From: Macrocystis pyrifera
Taxonomy: Eukaryota > Sar > Phaeophyceae > Laminariales > Laminariaceae
Assembly (NCBI GenBank): GCA_031763025.1
Contig: JASSKH010000016.1
Location: forward strand, 4,402,001-4,466,000
Length of the DNA: 64,000 bases
Direction of reading: 5' to 3'
The first letter of the stretch is position 1. Each line of letters opens with the position of its first letter. This document shows positions 11,701 through 23,944 of the stretch, in pieces. The position numbers were made by a program, and so were the translations under genes. The notes under the pieces are model-generated. The model was given only the letters and a program-made list of their open reading frames with translations. It was not told the origin of the DNA and made no database searches.

Positions 11701-11914
11701 ATACCAGGTAAGTACGGATTATTTTGTTTCGTGAAACCTTTTTTTAATGATATACATCTGAGCACATGGGCCAGGCTGTATCAAAACTTCCTATTAATAC
11801 GTGCGGACATAAAATACGAAGCTAACGTTGAGGTGTCCCGCCCTTTTCTGCTTATGCCTTGGACGATAGACCTATCAATAGACTAATGCCCCTACAGCAG
11901 AGCCACGAAGTTGT

Positions 11915-12304
11915 CTATTAGTTGGAATTGTCCGGGCAAGTGATGTCATAGACTGGCTAGCAATTGAAATTGGTTAGACAATTGATCTTGGATACTGTCT
12001 ATTAATTGGGTAATTGGAATTGTCCGGACAAATAATTTTGGAGACTCTCTATCAATTGAAGTTGCCCTGACAATTGATTTCAGAGATTGTCCAATAATTG
12101 GAATTGCCTGAACTATTGATGTTTGTTGCTTTCCAATGAGTAATTGGAATTGTCCAGACAAATGAGCCCGGAGACTGCCTGTCGATTGAAACTGTGCTGG
12201 CAAATGATTTCACAGGCTGTCAATTAATTGGAATTGCTTGAACAATTGATTTCGGGCGATTTACACTAATTGGACTTGTCGGGGCAACTGCTTTGAGAGA
12301 CCGT
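11915..12304 (-). repeat. ~46-bp satellite array, reverse orientation
   Basis: Same monomer as 11,045-11,700 but inverted. It runs into the composite insertion and resumes at 16,978. Confidence 0.8.
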
Positions 12305-12836
12305 TGTGAAATGGGGTGCAGGGGTATAAGCTGGTAAGGGGCAAATGTTGGTGCTGGGTAGAGCACGCTGCTTGTAGTTCTCGAACTTCTTAATAATGCT
12401 CCTCAAGTGAGTTGAGAGGAAGGGATAGAACTCGAGTGAGCGATAGTGGGCTTCGCCAGGAACACAGCTCAGCCCAGACGTCGACCAAAACCAACCTGTG
12501 TACGCAGATACAGTCTATCGGGACGTTGTCATACAGAAGATTCCCAACTATAACATAATGTTCTCTACCGGGACGTTGTCATACAGGAGGTCCCCAGACT
12601 TATAAGATAATGTTCTGTGGCCAAAGGGGATGTCTGAACTGCTCCACTGAATATTCCCTAAGAGCTATGTGTAACTATATAATATTCGCCTGCAGATATA
12701 TCCCTACGTGTCTACATACAACCATATCATATTCGTCCACAGGTATGTCTGGTATCTGCAAAGAGCTATGTGCAACCATACAAGGATCCGCATACGGGTA
12801 TATGCCTCCTATACAATAGATGTGCTACTCCATCAC
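12305..12836 (+). repeat. 532-bp unit, intact copy
   Basis: Starts TGTGAAATGGGGTGC and ends GTGCTACTCCATCAC. It contains a short internal repeat built on GGGACGTTGTCATACAG. Inverted partner at 13195-13735. Confidence 0.75.
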
Positions 12837-13194
12837 ATTAGCCCACCCTGAATAGTCGTAGATGCGGCGACAAAAGGATGATGACCATATCATCCCAAAA
12901 TCGGGAAGAGAGATCGAAGATGCGGCTATTCAACACAGAAATGAGGTGATAGATCTACCCCACATCTCGTAGTGAGGCTTCGACGCCTCATTCAAGAAAT
13001 AACCGAATATCCGGAAGGAAAAAAAAAAAAAAAAAAAACGCAAGAAAGCAGACAAGGCGCAAGGGCTCGAAAGAAATTAGCCCACCCTGAAGAGTCGTAC
13101 ATGCAGATCACACGGCGATAAAAGGATGATGACCATATCATCCCAAAATCGGGAAGAGGGATCGAAGATGCGGCTATTCAACACAGAAATGATG

Positions 13195-13735
13195 TGATGG
13201 AGTAGCACATCAATTGTATGGGAAGCATATGCCCGTATGCGGATCCTTGTATGGTTGCACATAGCTCTTTGCAGATACCAGACATACCTGTAGACGAATA
13301 TGATATGGTTGTACGTAGACACGTAGGGATATATCTGCAGGCGAATATATATAGTTACACATAGCTCTTAGGGAATATTCAGTGAAGCAGTTCAGACATC
13401 CCCTTTGGCCACAGAACATTATCTTATAAATCTGGGGGCCTTCTGTATGACAACGTCCCGGTAGAGAACATTCTGTTATGGTTGGGAATCTTCTGTATGG
13501 CAACGTCCCGATAGACTGTATCTGCGTACACAGGTTGGTTTTGGTCGACGTCTGGGCTGAGCTGTGTTCCTGGCGAAGCCCACTATCGCTCACTCGAGTT
13601 CTATCCCTTCCTCTCAACTCACTTGAGGAGCATTATTAAGAAGTTCGAGAACTACAAGCAGCGTGCTCTACCCAGCACCGACATTCCTGCATCCCTTACC
13701 AGCTTATATCTCTGCACCCCATCCATTACAATGAG
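13195..13735 (-). repeat. 532-bp unit, inverted copy
   Basis: Near-complete reverse complement of 12305-12836, separated from it by about 360 bp. The pair could form a long hairpin arm of over 500 bp. Confidence 0.75.
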
Positions 13736-13774
13736 GTGATAGATCTACCCCACACCTCGTAGTGAGGCTTCGAG

Positions 13775-14088
13775 AGCACGCAGCTTGTAGCTCACGAACG
13801 TCTTATTAATGCTACTCAAGTGAGTGAGTTGAGAGGAAGGGATATAACTCGAGTGAGCGATAGTGAGCTTCGCCAGGAACACAGACAGCTCAGCCCAGAC
13901 GTCGACCAAAACCAACCTGTGTGCAGATACAGTCTATCGGGACGTTGTCATACAGAAGATTCCCACCTATAACAGAATGTTTTCTACCGGGACGTTGCCA
14001 TACAAAAGATTCCCAACTAAAACAGAATATTTTCTACCGGGACGTTGCCATACAGAAGGTCCCCAGACTTACAACATAATGTTCTATG
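13775..14088 (+). repeat. 532-bp unit, left part of the LINE-split copy
   Basis: Matches the first part of the unit, beginning at the GCACGC..GCTTGTAG stretch, and ends at the LINE insertion point. The right part is at 16757-16977. Confidence 0.75.
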
Positions 14089-15786
14089 AAGAGTACGGTA
14101 GGGTTGCAAGGTACGAAAGCGAGGAGTGAACAGTTTATCATGGACGAGGATGGCACGCTGTTGCGGGATCAAGCGCGAATTCGTGAAAGATGGGCGGGGC
14201 ACTACCACATACTATTGAACACGAAATCGCTGAAACTTGACCCCACGATCATCGACCTAGTGCCACCACGACCGCTGAAACTATCCCTTGGAAATGAACC
14301 ATCCATTGACGAGATCATGGAAGCAGTGAAGGGTATGTCAAACTGGAAAGCCGTTGGACCAGATGGTCTCCCGGTCGAAGTACTGAAACTCGACCACCCC
14401 GCTTTCGTGCAGTATTTTCACAGTATCCTTGTTAACGTTTGGGTAACGGGAGAAGTCCCCCAGCAATGGAAAGATGCGATCATAAAAACCCTTCATAAAA
14501 AGAAGGATAGAACTGATTGCAACAACTACAGAGGTATTTCGCTTGTTGCTCACGCAGGCAAGGTGTTGCTGAAAATCGTTGCGTCCCGTCTAAGCAGCTA
14601 CTGCGAGACCGAGCATATACTCCCTGAAGAACAGTGCGGCTTCCGCCCCGCACGGTCAACAGTCGATATGCTGTTTGTCGTGTGCCGGTTGCAGCAGCTC
14701 GGGCGGCAGAAGAAAATCCCTCTGTACATGTGCTTCATCGACTTGCAGAAAGTGTACGACTCTGTCGACCGAGAACTGTTGTGGGAGGTACTCACACGCC
14801 TTGGTGTATCAACCAAGATGCTCACAACCATTCGCAATTTTCACGAAGGCATGCGGGCTCGCGTGCGTGCGGATGACGGTGAACACTCAGACTGGTTCAA
14901 TGTAACCCAGGGGCTGCGGCAAGGCTGCGTACTATCGCCGTTACTGTTCAACATGTTCTTCGCCGCTGCGATACACATCGTGCTGGTACGCCTCAGCAAA
15001 GACGAATGCATCGTAAGGGATTTGGTTCATCTCGAAGAGGGCAGGGTTGTCGGAAAAGAGGAACCGTTGGCATGCGTGCAAAGGGCTGTGTGGGGCATGT
15101 TGTATGCAGACGATGCAGGAATAGTCTCGAAGTCGGCGGAAGGCCTTGCAAGAATGATGACAGTCATCGTGACTGTCTTCGAAGCAGTAGGTCTCACGGT
15201 ATCCGAGAAGAAGACAGAGACGATGCTCCTACGAACACCGGATCAGACGTTTACCACCTCACCGCTCGCGATCGAATCTGCAGGCCAAAAGTATAAACAG
15301 ACGACCCAGTTTTTGTACCTAGGAGGCATTATCCACGAGAACGCTGACCTCTCCTTCGAAATCGAGCGACGAATCCGTCTGATGCGGGCATGCCTCAAAC
15401 GGTATGGTCCGGAACTGTACGATAGGACGAACGCACCGCTTAGTCTGAAAGTCCGGATGCTGAAGGCCGAGGTGATTGAGACCTTGCTGTACGGTTGCGT
15501 GACGTGGACCCTCAATGCGGACCACTTCGCCAAGCTTCGATCAGCCCACCACGAAGTCCTTCTGCGAGTCATTGGTTTCCAGCGCCGACTACGCACCGAC
15601 CACACCACCCTCTCGTATGCGAAGGCGCTCAGGATAACACGATGCGAAAGTATCGAAACGACCATCCGTAAACGGCGACTGTTCTTTGCGGGGGCTGTGG
15701 TGCGGCAACACGAGGGGCGATTGCCCAGGACAGATCGCTGGTGGGGGGAGCCCGAAACCAGGCGGGCAGCCCAAGACTTGGCCTAG
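14089..15786 (+). CDS. Non-LTR (LINE) reverse transcriptase ORF, 5'-truncated
   Basis: A long open frame with the RT motifs of LINE-type retrotransposons: [19 protein letters not shown], then [15 protein letters not shown], box [15 protein letters not shown] (near 14,731), [14 protein letters not shown], catalytic LYADD (15102-15113), and a KTETMLL-type box. The thumb and a C-terminal zone follow. No endonuclease domain precedes it: the element starts mid-ORF, and the apparent ATG at 14086 comes from flanking DNA. The frame stops at 15786, but a conserved-looking continuation (FKAIEGSTEDSPLVFGVG, then GKWYRGILEAAEQFM) lies in another frame from about 15,750, just past a run of six G, so this copy is frameshifted there. 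Box A has Val where Ala is usual (KVYD). Confidence 0.9.
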   Translation, partial: KSTVGLQGTKARSEQFIMDEDGTLLRDQARIRERWAGHYHILLNTKSLKLDPTIIDLVPPRPLKLSLGNEPSIDEIMEAVKGMSNWKAVGPDGLPVEVLKLDHPAFVQYFHSILVNVWVTGEVPQQWKDAIIKTLHKKKDRTDCNNYRGISLVAHAGKVLLKIVASRLSSYCETEHILPEEQCGFRPARSTVDMLFVVCRLQQLGRQKKIPLYMCFIDLQKVYDSVDRELLWEVLTRLGVSTKMLTTIRNFHEGMRARVRADDGEHSDWFNVTQGLRQGCVLSPLLFNMFFAAAIHIVLVRLSKDECIVRDLVHLEEGRVVGKEEPLACVQRAVWGMLYADDAGIVSKSAEGLARMMTVIVTVFEAVGLTVSEKKTETMLLRTPDQTFTTSPLAIESAGQKYKQTTQFLYLGGIIHENADLSFEIERRIRLMRACLKRYGPELYDRTNAPLSLKVRMLKAEVIETLLYGCVTWTLNADHFAKLRSAHHEVLLRVIGFQRRLRTDHTTLSYAKALRITRCESIETTIRKRRLFFAGAVVRQHEGRLPRTDRWWGEPETRRAAQDLA

Positions 15787-16756
15787 GGCCATTGCTGAGG
15801 ACCTTAGAGTGTTCAAAGCCATCGAGGGATCAACGGAAGACTCCCCCTTAGTCTTTGGAGTTGGGACCGCACTGTGGCCCACTGCAGCAAAACAGACGGG
15901 AAAGTGGTACCGGGGAATCCTCGAAGCAGCTGAACAGTTCATGGGCAGGTGGCACGAGGCTGAGGCAAAGCTGAGTAGACAGCGCCGTGCATCCGCTGCA
16001 GGTAGTGTTAGAGGGAATGGGGGGGGGGGGGTAACAGCAGGAGGGGTAGAGGGAACACCGTACAAGGGTATGGGGGCAGGGGTGGGAACAGGAGGAGTAG
16101 AAGGGAAACCGCGGTAGAAGAGAGTAGCAGAGAGACCGCAGATAGGGTAGCAAGGTACCAGGCCGACTAATAGGTTGGACTTTTATTTGCTACTCGTACC
16201 GCCAACTGCTGCGGCCGTTCGGTATGCATTTTGATTTTTTTCCCTTCTTATCCTTATGAAAGAAGTACTACATAGTGGGTGGGTGACGAGCGTATTTTGG
16301 CCCACTATTGCTCTTTTTACTTAGTTAAGTGTTCAACGGGATGCATAGTCCCCTTCTTCCTTCTCGTATCTTTCCCTTTGCACGTCCCTTTTGGCTCATG
16401 CTCGGGGTAAGTATGTATGTGTCTGAGCTTTGGCTTCCCATTTTATTTATTTATTTGGGATTCTTCTCCTTTTCTTTTTCTTTTTCTTGTTCTTTTTCGG
16501 TTTGGTTTTTTCGTTGCTTCTCTTTCTTTATGGTGTATTTTGGTTGCTGGCGTATGTATGTATGTTGTGTCGGCCGCACCTAGTGCGAAGGCATGGTATT
16601 ACGTAGGCTATTAATGCATTACGGTGTGTTATCTCTGTGTCGTAGTCTGTGACCACAGAGCTCGTATCTTTCTAGGGTGAAGAGTCAGCACGGACACTGG
16701 GCTTGCTGGATGTCGACGAGTAGAAGAACGGTTTAATGTGAAGAACACACACACAC
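14089..16756 (+). mobile_element. LINE, 5'-truncated, (AC)n tail, inserted in a 532-bp repeat unit
   Basis: The element runs from just inside its reverse transcriptase gene to a 3' tail of about six AC repeats. Directly repeated ATG at 14086-14088 and 16757-16759 marks the target site. Removing the element restores a repeat unit also present intact at 12305-12836. The 3' UTR (16,120-16,740) is matched by a second, shorter copy at 62,673-62,961 on the other strand. Loss of the 5' end and a short simple-repeat tail fit target-primed reverse transcription. Confidence 0.85.
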
Positions 16757-16977
16757 ATGGGCAAAGGGGATGTCTGAACTGCTCCACTGAATATTCCCTA
16801 AGAGCTATGTATAGCTATATAATATTCGCCTGCAGATATATTCCTACGTGTCTACATACAACCATATCATATTCGTCTACAGGTATGTCTGGTATCTGCA
16901 AAGAGCTAGGTGCAACCATACAAGGATCCGCATACGGGTATATGCTTCCTATACAATTGATGTGCTACTCCATCACG
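16757..16977 (+). repeat. 532-bp unit, right part of the LINE-split copy
   Basis: Continues the unit from GGCAAAGGGGATGTCTG to its normal end at the CATCAC terminus, directly after the LINE tail. Confidence 0.75.
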
Positions 16978-17070
16978 CCGTCCATTAATTGGAATTGTCC
17001 GGACAATGGGTTTCGGAAGCGGTCTACTATTGGGAATTGTCCTGACTATCGAGTTTAAGAGGGCTCTGTC
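16978..17070 (-). repeat. ~46-bp satellite, continuation after the composite insertion
   Basis: Two monomers in the orientation of the 11,915-12,304 array; the first completes the monomer interrupted at 12,304. Confidence 0.75.
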
Positions 17071-17289
17071 ATTTGATAGCTGGCAGCTACTTGTAGAGTT
17101 ACACTTGAGTTGGTCAGTACACAACAACAGTAGTACCACCATGCTAGTATTGCCTCTACAACAGGATCGGAAACTTCCCTCTATACACAATCATTTGCAG
17201 GTCCTTTACTGTGCCATATTACGAGTAGTATCCATTCAATGGGGAGTGTCTATCATAATACAATAATTACTCTGTAGGTACACGGCCAT

Positions 17290-17905
17290 GGCATTTGTCG
17301 AGCAATTGATTTCTTGCGCGGCATCTGAAATGAGTTGTGTGGACAGTTCCAACTACTTTCTTTCCAATCGCCAAAGTCCGTTTGGACAATTCCATTTAAT
17401 TGACAGCACCGAAATCAATTGTGCGGACAAATTTCAGTTAATAAGCAGCAGCCGAAATCAAATGTTTAGACCAATCCAATTAATAGACAGTTCCCGAAGT
17501 CAATTGTCTGAACAACTTCAGTTAGTGGACAACACCCGAAATCAGTTGTTTGGACAATTCCAATTATTGGATCAGCACCCGAAATCAATTTGAAGAATAA
17601 TTCCAATTAATTAGCAGTCTCCGCAACCAACTGTTTGGACAATTCCAAAAAAATAGACAACTGTAACACTCGAAACCTATTGCTCACACAATTCCAACTA
17701 GTAAATGGTATTCGAAATCAATTGCCTGGACAATTCCAATTCATGGACAATCGCCGAAAACAATTGTCTGGCCAATTTCAATTAACGGGCATCCGCCGAA
17801 ATCAATTGTATGGACAATTTCAATTACTGTAATAGACAGTCGCTAAAAACAATTGTTAAGACAAATCCAATTAACACACATCCTCCTGAATCAATTGTAG
17901 ACACA
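17290..17905 (+). repeat. ~46-bp satellite array, forward orientation
   Basis: About 13 diverged monomers in forward orientation again, so the whole 11,045-17,905 region alternates plus, minus, plus. Confidence 0.8.
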
Positions 17906-20509
17906 ATAGACTATTGAAGCAGTAATTATATATCTATCCCACTCAGCAAGCATGTACCAGAGTAGACGAGTGAAACGGTAGAGGTCGTATAGGTAGGGCA
18001 CATCTTGAGAAAAAATGGTTCAGACTGCCGGGGGCTTGGGACTTCGGAGGGAATAATTAACTATAAATTAATAATAATACTTGTAAAATTCGGTAAAAAT
18101 GGAATATAGACGAGACGTATCACGCAGCTTGCAAAGTTGAGTATCAAACTACTTAATCAGTCGAACTCACAGCTGACGTATTTCAAAATTTAAAAAAATA
18201 AATATTGTGGCGGTTTCAGAAATAGTCACGCGCACACTGCTGCTGCTGTATGATTGGCAGTTGACACGAAATGGTTTCCGAGTTACAATGCAAGGGATCG
18301 TATAGCATGGGCGCAGCATGACCCCTACACCTACCCCTACCCCTAACCCTACCACTGCTGCTGGGCGCTCACGCTGCTCCTAGATGGTTCAATGTGGTTG
18401 ATAGCATCAAAGATACCCAACCACATTGTTTGGTCGCTACCTCGGAGTTCCAAATGGATAATCCCAGAATTCAGTACCACCACAGACAGGCATCGTTTAA
18501 AAATATGTTTTAAAAAATATCGTTTGTTTTTCTTCCGAATTTTTCGTTCTATACACCTCTGCGAGTACAGTATGCAAAACTCGACTTTTCGTCGGGTTAA
18601 ATATACCCGAGGGTATAAGCGTACGTTTTTTCTGGTCAAAGTTCGTTTTTCGAGCGAGTTGTTGTGGAGATTCTCCAGCGAGGAGCCTCAGAAAATGTTG
18701 CAACAACAACAGATAGATGCACCCCTATATGTATGGTAGAATGCTTCCAGCAGTGGATGCAAAGAAGAATCGTGTCGCACAGAGCAATACAGATCCCGCC
18801 CAGAAAAACGTTTCGCCTGGTATCTGCTGTAGATCCTACCACATACAGATCCCATCGGGCGAAAAACCCGATCGAGATCGTGCAGATCATACCAGGTATG
18901 AATCAGATATCTATATATTATTATTATGCTTGCCTTCCGACAATATAGCGTAGATGCCGTTCCTATATAAACGAAATATCCTTCCGTAAATATATCCAAC
19001 AATTTTGATAAAATCAACATATTTCACATCCCACACTAAAATCAAGTCATTTTCTACCCCCTATGCTGAAGTCAAGTAATTCTCAGACCCACCCTTAAAT
19101 CCAGTTATCCATGTCGTGATTGGAATATCGTACTGAAAGCAAGTAAAGATGTGAACAACTTCCAGATAGATGTGGTTTTCATGTATGTCGTGATTAGCAC
19201 CACTGCTGAACACGACACGACATACGTTGCCGAGCTGTTCCCTAGGTGCAACCTTGATACATGTATGGTGATGAGGGAGGTGGTGGTCTGTGCTAGAATT
19301 GAGGTGTATGACTTTCTTTACGGATCGGACGGACGGACGAACGGATTCTTTTGGAGTTCTGGGAACAGACAACCGCGCGGCCTTAATTTACACGTGTAGC
19401 CAACACATGTCGCGATCAGCATTTCATACTTGAACCCAGGTGAAGATAACTTCTTCGTATCATCTGCGTAAAATGTTTTCATCTCGACTCGCACCACGAA
19501 ATCAGAGGAGGGGTGGGGGGAGAGAGGGAAGATGGGCCACTAGAAAGAAGGAGAGGGTGCGCAACGAGAAGGCGCGAGTGACCAGCAGCTCGTCGTAGAG
19601 TTTGGACGCGTGTCCGTGATCACCGACGGTCTTTTGGGTGAGACCTCGAGAGTTATGCTCGTCTCGTGGTAGAATTGAAAACGACGATACCGTACCCGCG
19701 TGCTAGACGCAAGAGAAGGGAAGCACAGCACAACGTAACACAGGCGGCGCCAAACGCTGAAACTTGGCGAGCATGGGTAGCATGATGAGCAATGGCCAAC
19801 GGCTAGGTGGTGGCGTCGTAAGGTGTTCGTCACGCGGCGTTTTTTTGGGGGGGTCGGAGGTTCGGCTTGTGAGTGCAAAAGCGGACACGTCGCACACGCG
19901 CTTTCCGAAGATCGGCGTGAGAAGCCATTAGACGCAGAGCTTCTAGAGGAATACAGTTTACCTCTCAGAGAAGAGTCAACGATATGCGTCGACCCGCTGC
20001 TCCCAGTGTACTGCTTAAAAGTGTGAACTGCGTCTTAAGCTTGGATGCTCGCACGATGAGCTCACCACGGAAATTGAACTAACGTTTCATCTGGTAGGTA
20101 CTAAGGCCGCCGAGAATCTCCCAGGAATATGTTGCATATAATCCCTCTTTAATATTTGCCAAATACAGACACACACTCTTGAATTCTGCAGCTTCAGATT
20201 TTGTCTTCCTCTTATACGGAATGTATGTCATGCATGAGGCCACATAAAACCCGTAGAACGCGCGATCGAAGTATCACACACAGCTCGCAAATATGAGTTT
20301 CGGCGAAATCCTCGATCTCACAGCTGTTATTTTGTCAGCTTTACAAAATAAAATCCCTCTTGACCGCAAGTGACATGTTGATAATTTTATTTTATGCGCC
20401 TGGTAGCTTATACATTACCAGGAGTACGCTATCATATTAGATGTATTCGAGCCCTCGCCGCAAGTTCTACACACGTATTCACACACGCCTGCCCCTCTCT
20501 CGCGCCTCG
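17906..20509. other. Spacer without recognisable genes
   Basis: AT-richer DNA. Two related short segments with TCGTGATTGG/TCGTGATTAG lie at 19,105-19,200, with a weaker one at 19,405. A 68-codon frame at 19,823 has no support. Confidence 0.5.
18230..18465 (-). repeat. Dispersed repeat, copy 1
   Basis: Diverged relative of 51,285-51,490: both carry ATCAACCA(CATTGAA)CCATCTAGGAGC, then AGCG..AGCGCCCAGCA, CATG(C/T)TGCG and CCTTGCAT..TGTAACTCGG. Also contains a short CCTACCCCTAACCC stretch. Confidence 0.6.
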
Positions 20510-20880
20510 AATCGTTACATGAAAATGTCACATCTGACCGTTTTTGCCGCACACCGCTACACGAGACAAGCTGCCGCACCGGACCAATTCCGCCGCAAAC
20601 CATTACATGAAACGAGCTGTCACGTCCGACCAATTTCGCCGCAAACTGTTACATGAAGCGAGCTGTTACGTCCGACCAATTCCGCCGCAAACCGTTACAT
20701 GAAACAAGCTAACACGCCTGACCAATTCTGCCGAAAACCAATACGTGCATGAAACAAGTTGCCACGCTTGACCAATTCCGCCGCAAAGCGTTACTAGCAG
20801 AAAAGAAACGAGTTGCCCACGTCTGACCAATTCCGCCGCAAACCGTTACATAAACCGGGTTGCCACGTCTGACGTCTAAC
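20510..20880. repeat. ~46-bp minisatellite, about eight units
   Basis: Unit built on CGACCAATTCCGCCGCAAAC then GTTACATGAAACGAGCTG. Units differ at several positions, so the array is old. Confidence 0.85.
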
Positions 20881-21942
20881 TATTACGTACTCTGGCGCCC
20901 CCCTCCTCCTCCATTTACCTCGCCTTAGATCAAATCGGGGTCACTACAGAAGTAGCCGAGCGTCTCTCCACAGGCAGTGTTGAGGGTAAATACGCTAAGA
21001 GACCATATTAGATAATTTGACAGGTCGCCCCTATCCACTTAGTACATTAAGAGGCCTTGAGTATTCCAAAAGAGACCGGTTCAGTCGCACGTTAGTTTTG
21101 CGGCGGCACGCCGTCAGAAACGGCATCTCTGACGCAGCAAAAACCGCGAAAAAAAATTAAACCGAAAAAGAGAAACAACAGAAGGAGGAAAAAAGAAAGA
21201 ACGCACAGCCGCCGCCCCAAAAGCAAAAAACAAACAAGCGGCATGCACACACCGTGGAGCCGTGTGTTCCTCCTCCCTCTCCCTCTCCCCGTTCCGCTCC
21301 TTCCGCCCCATCTCGCCCCAACCATGCTTGCCTCACCGCCCACCCTCATGTGGAAACTAATAGTGGTCTACAGGGATGAAAAAAACACAATGACGATTTT
21401 ATGGCACAGAAATGATCCGCGCGACATTCAGCGCGCCTATCAGAGGACATGGACATTGCAAACGAAACAAAACAATGTCGGGGGGGGGGAGGGAGGCCCA
21501 ACGTTTCGGGGAAAACCCGACACTTGTCTCCTATCCCCCCCCCTCTATGGTCATACGACTACGGCCATGCATGATAGTGAGTACACCCCCCCCCCCCCCC
21601 CGAACCCCCCACCACCAATCCCACCCCTCGCCCCAATCTTCCACTCATCAATACCCAGCAACAACGTGGTGCTTTGTTTTTTTATGCACGCGCAAAGCAC
21701 AGCCCATCCAACCAAGCCCAACTCTCTCCCCACAATAACTTGGCTGCTTTATAGCAATCACGCAGCACACTTCAACCGCACCCAACCACACCCAAATATA
21801 TTCTAATCAACAACACCGTGCGCGTTTCTTTCCCCCACGCGCACAGCACAACCTATCCCAATACAACCGCCAACAAAAAAGACACCACCACCGCCGCCGC
21901 CGCCACCGCCGCCGCCACCGCCGCCGCCGCCTTCACCATCCA
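20881..21942. other. VPS4 3' flank
   Basis: Holds a family A fragment (21,540), C-rich tracts and an ACCGCCGCC repeat (21,885-21,930). No other gene seen. Confidence 0.5.
21540..21602 (+). mobile_element. Family A 3'-end fragment
   Basis: About 48 bp of the terminus (TATGGTCATACGACTACGGC onward) ending GAGTACA plus poly(C): a strongly 5'-truncated copy. Confidence 0.7.
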
Positions 21943-23903
21943 TCACCCTTCCTGCCCGAAGTCCTCGGTCCACTTGATGAAGCGCGTGAGCTCATCAGCG
22001 GAAACGGAACTTCCGGATTTTGTGAGGGCCTTAATGAAGTCGTCGTAGCACACGTCCGGCACCAGTAGCTTCTCCGTCGGCACCTGGCAAAAAGGGTCAG
22101 GCAAGGCAGGGCAAGGCAAGGCAAGGCAAGGCAAGGTCAGGTAAGGCACCACCAACACTATCACCGACACCAACAATAGCACCAACACCAACACCACCCC
22201 GCCCATCCACCGTCACCACCACCACCACCCCCTCGCTAAACACCAACACAGGCACCCCCCCCGCCACCACTACTACCAACGTCAACACCACCACAATCCC
22301 CCACTCCTCTACCACTACCCCCTCCAACCACCCCACTACCGCCGCCACCACCACCACCGCGACCCTCCCTCCCGGCCACCTCGCCCCCCCCCAAAAAAAA
22401 ATAACACCAACACCACCATCAACACTACCATCGCCACCGCCACAACCATCACCACCACCGCCGCCACCACCACCACCACCAACATCATCCCAACACCACC
22501 ACCCCGCCACCCCCCCCCTCCAAACACCACCACCATTCACCGCTCCCGCACCTCATACAGCGTCATCCTTATGGCCTTGCACGTAGGGCACATGTCGTTC
22601 GGCTTGGCCGGGTTGGTGGTAAGGTCCGGTGGGCAGTAACGGCAGTTAGGGTACTTTTCTGCCGGCGTCAGCATTCCCGCCGCATCGGGCATAAATTGCT
22701 TCATTATTTAGGGACATACACGCACAAGCGCGGAGGGGGAAGAGGAGGCGGGGGGGGGGGTGGTTCAGGATACAGAGAAGTATACCGGGCAGTGCGGGGG
22801 GGGGGGGAGCTGCACTCATGTCATGCATGGCCGTAGTCGTACGGGTACAAACCCTCGCATCCCCGCAATGCCGGGAGGGCGGGTGTACTCATGCCTCATG
22901 CCATGCATCGGGGCGGGGGGGGGGGGGGGGCAGTAGCGGGGGAAGGGAAGGAGGGAGTTACAGAGATAAGTACATCCCTGGCAGGAGGAAGGGGGGGGGG
23001 GGTTCCCATCGTCATGCAAGGCCGCAGTCGCATGACCATAGACCCTCGCATCCCTACAGTGCCGGGATGGAGCACGTCGGCGACCAGGCAGATTTTGCTT
23101 GCACCAAGCGCGAAGGGCCACTACGTGTTCGCATGAAGGGTGGGCTGCATCCCACTAAGAAGCGCTTGTGGGGAGGACTTTGGTACCTTGTGCGTACTCT
23201 CTTGCATACGGATGACAGCAAGAATTGATTGGGTTTGTTTTCCGGTGTTGCCACTTCCAGAGACAGCAATGAGCATGACATGAAACTGCCTCGTGGGTGC
23301 CATACCGTGTACACACTACAAGGTACCAGGTACGTGATACGATAACCCCCATCTTACAGAGTTAAGGGGCAGATAAAAAAGAATAATAGGGTGGGAGAGG
23401 GAGAGGGGTGGGTCAGAACACATACGTATTGATAAGAGTCTGTCTCTCCATCTCGTTTTTCCAGCTCCCATATTAGTTAACTTTCGTCTGAGATAACGGT
23501 GACTATATAATTTCGCCTCGTCTGAGTACACCTGTGTACCGCCCGGCTCCTTCCATCCCATCCAATCCCCCACCCCCACCCCGCCCCACCCCATCCATCT
23601 CACCAAATCTCACCCCACGCCATCCTATCATATCCCCATCCAATCCTACCCCATCACATCCCATCCCATTTCATCCCGTCCCGTCCCATCCAATTCCACC
23701 CCATCCCATACCATCTCATACCATCCCCACTCCATCTCGTCGCATGCGGCGGTCAATACAGTGGTCAATTCGGTACTGTGCATACCTTCGCCTGCTGACA
23801 TTTCCGAAGAGGTTCCATGAGCGCCTCGCGCGTGATCACCGAAATGTCCGAACCCGAGCACCCGTCCGCTTGCTCCCCGAGCAAGTTGAAGTCCTGCAGC
23901 GCC

Positions 23904-23944
<41 letters not shown>

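Larger units (their letters stand above)
12305..16977. mobile_element. 4.67-kb composite of 532-bp units inserted into a satellite array
   Basis: CCGT at 12301-12304 and again at 16978-16981 flanks the block. Joining the flanks across one CCGT restores a regular satellite monomer. Inside are a + unit (12305-12836), a spacer with two copies of a ~120-bp sequence around an A-rich stretch (13,020-13,038), a - unit (13195-13735), and a third + unit split by the LINE. No transposase is visible; the arrangement resembles a foldback element. Its family is unknown to me. Confidence 0.65.

Noticed and set aside
18310-18352. CCCTAA-like telomere repeat
   Set aside because: Only a few irregular CCTACCCC/CCCTAACCC units inside a dispersed repeat; not a telomere. 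A similar weak stretch at 6,040-6,085 is likewise irregular.
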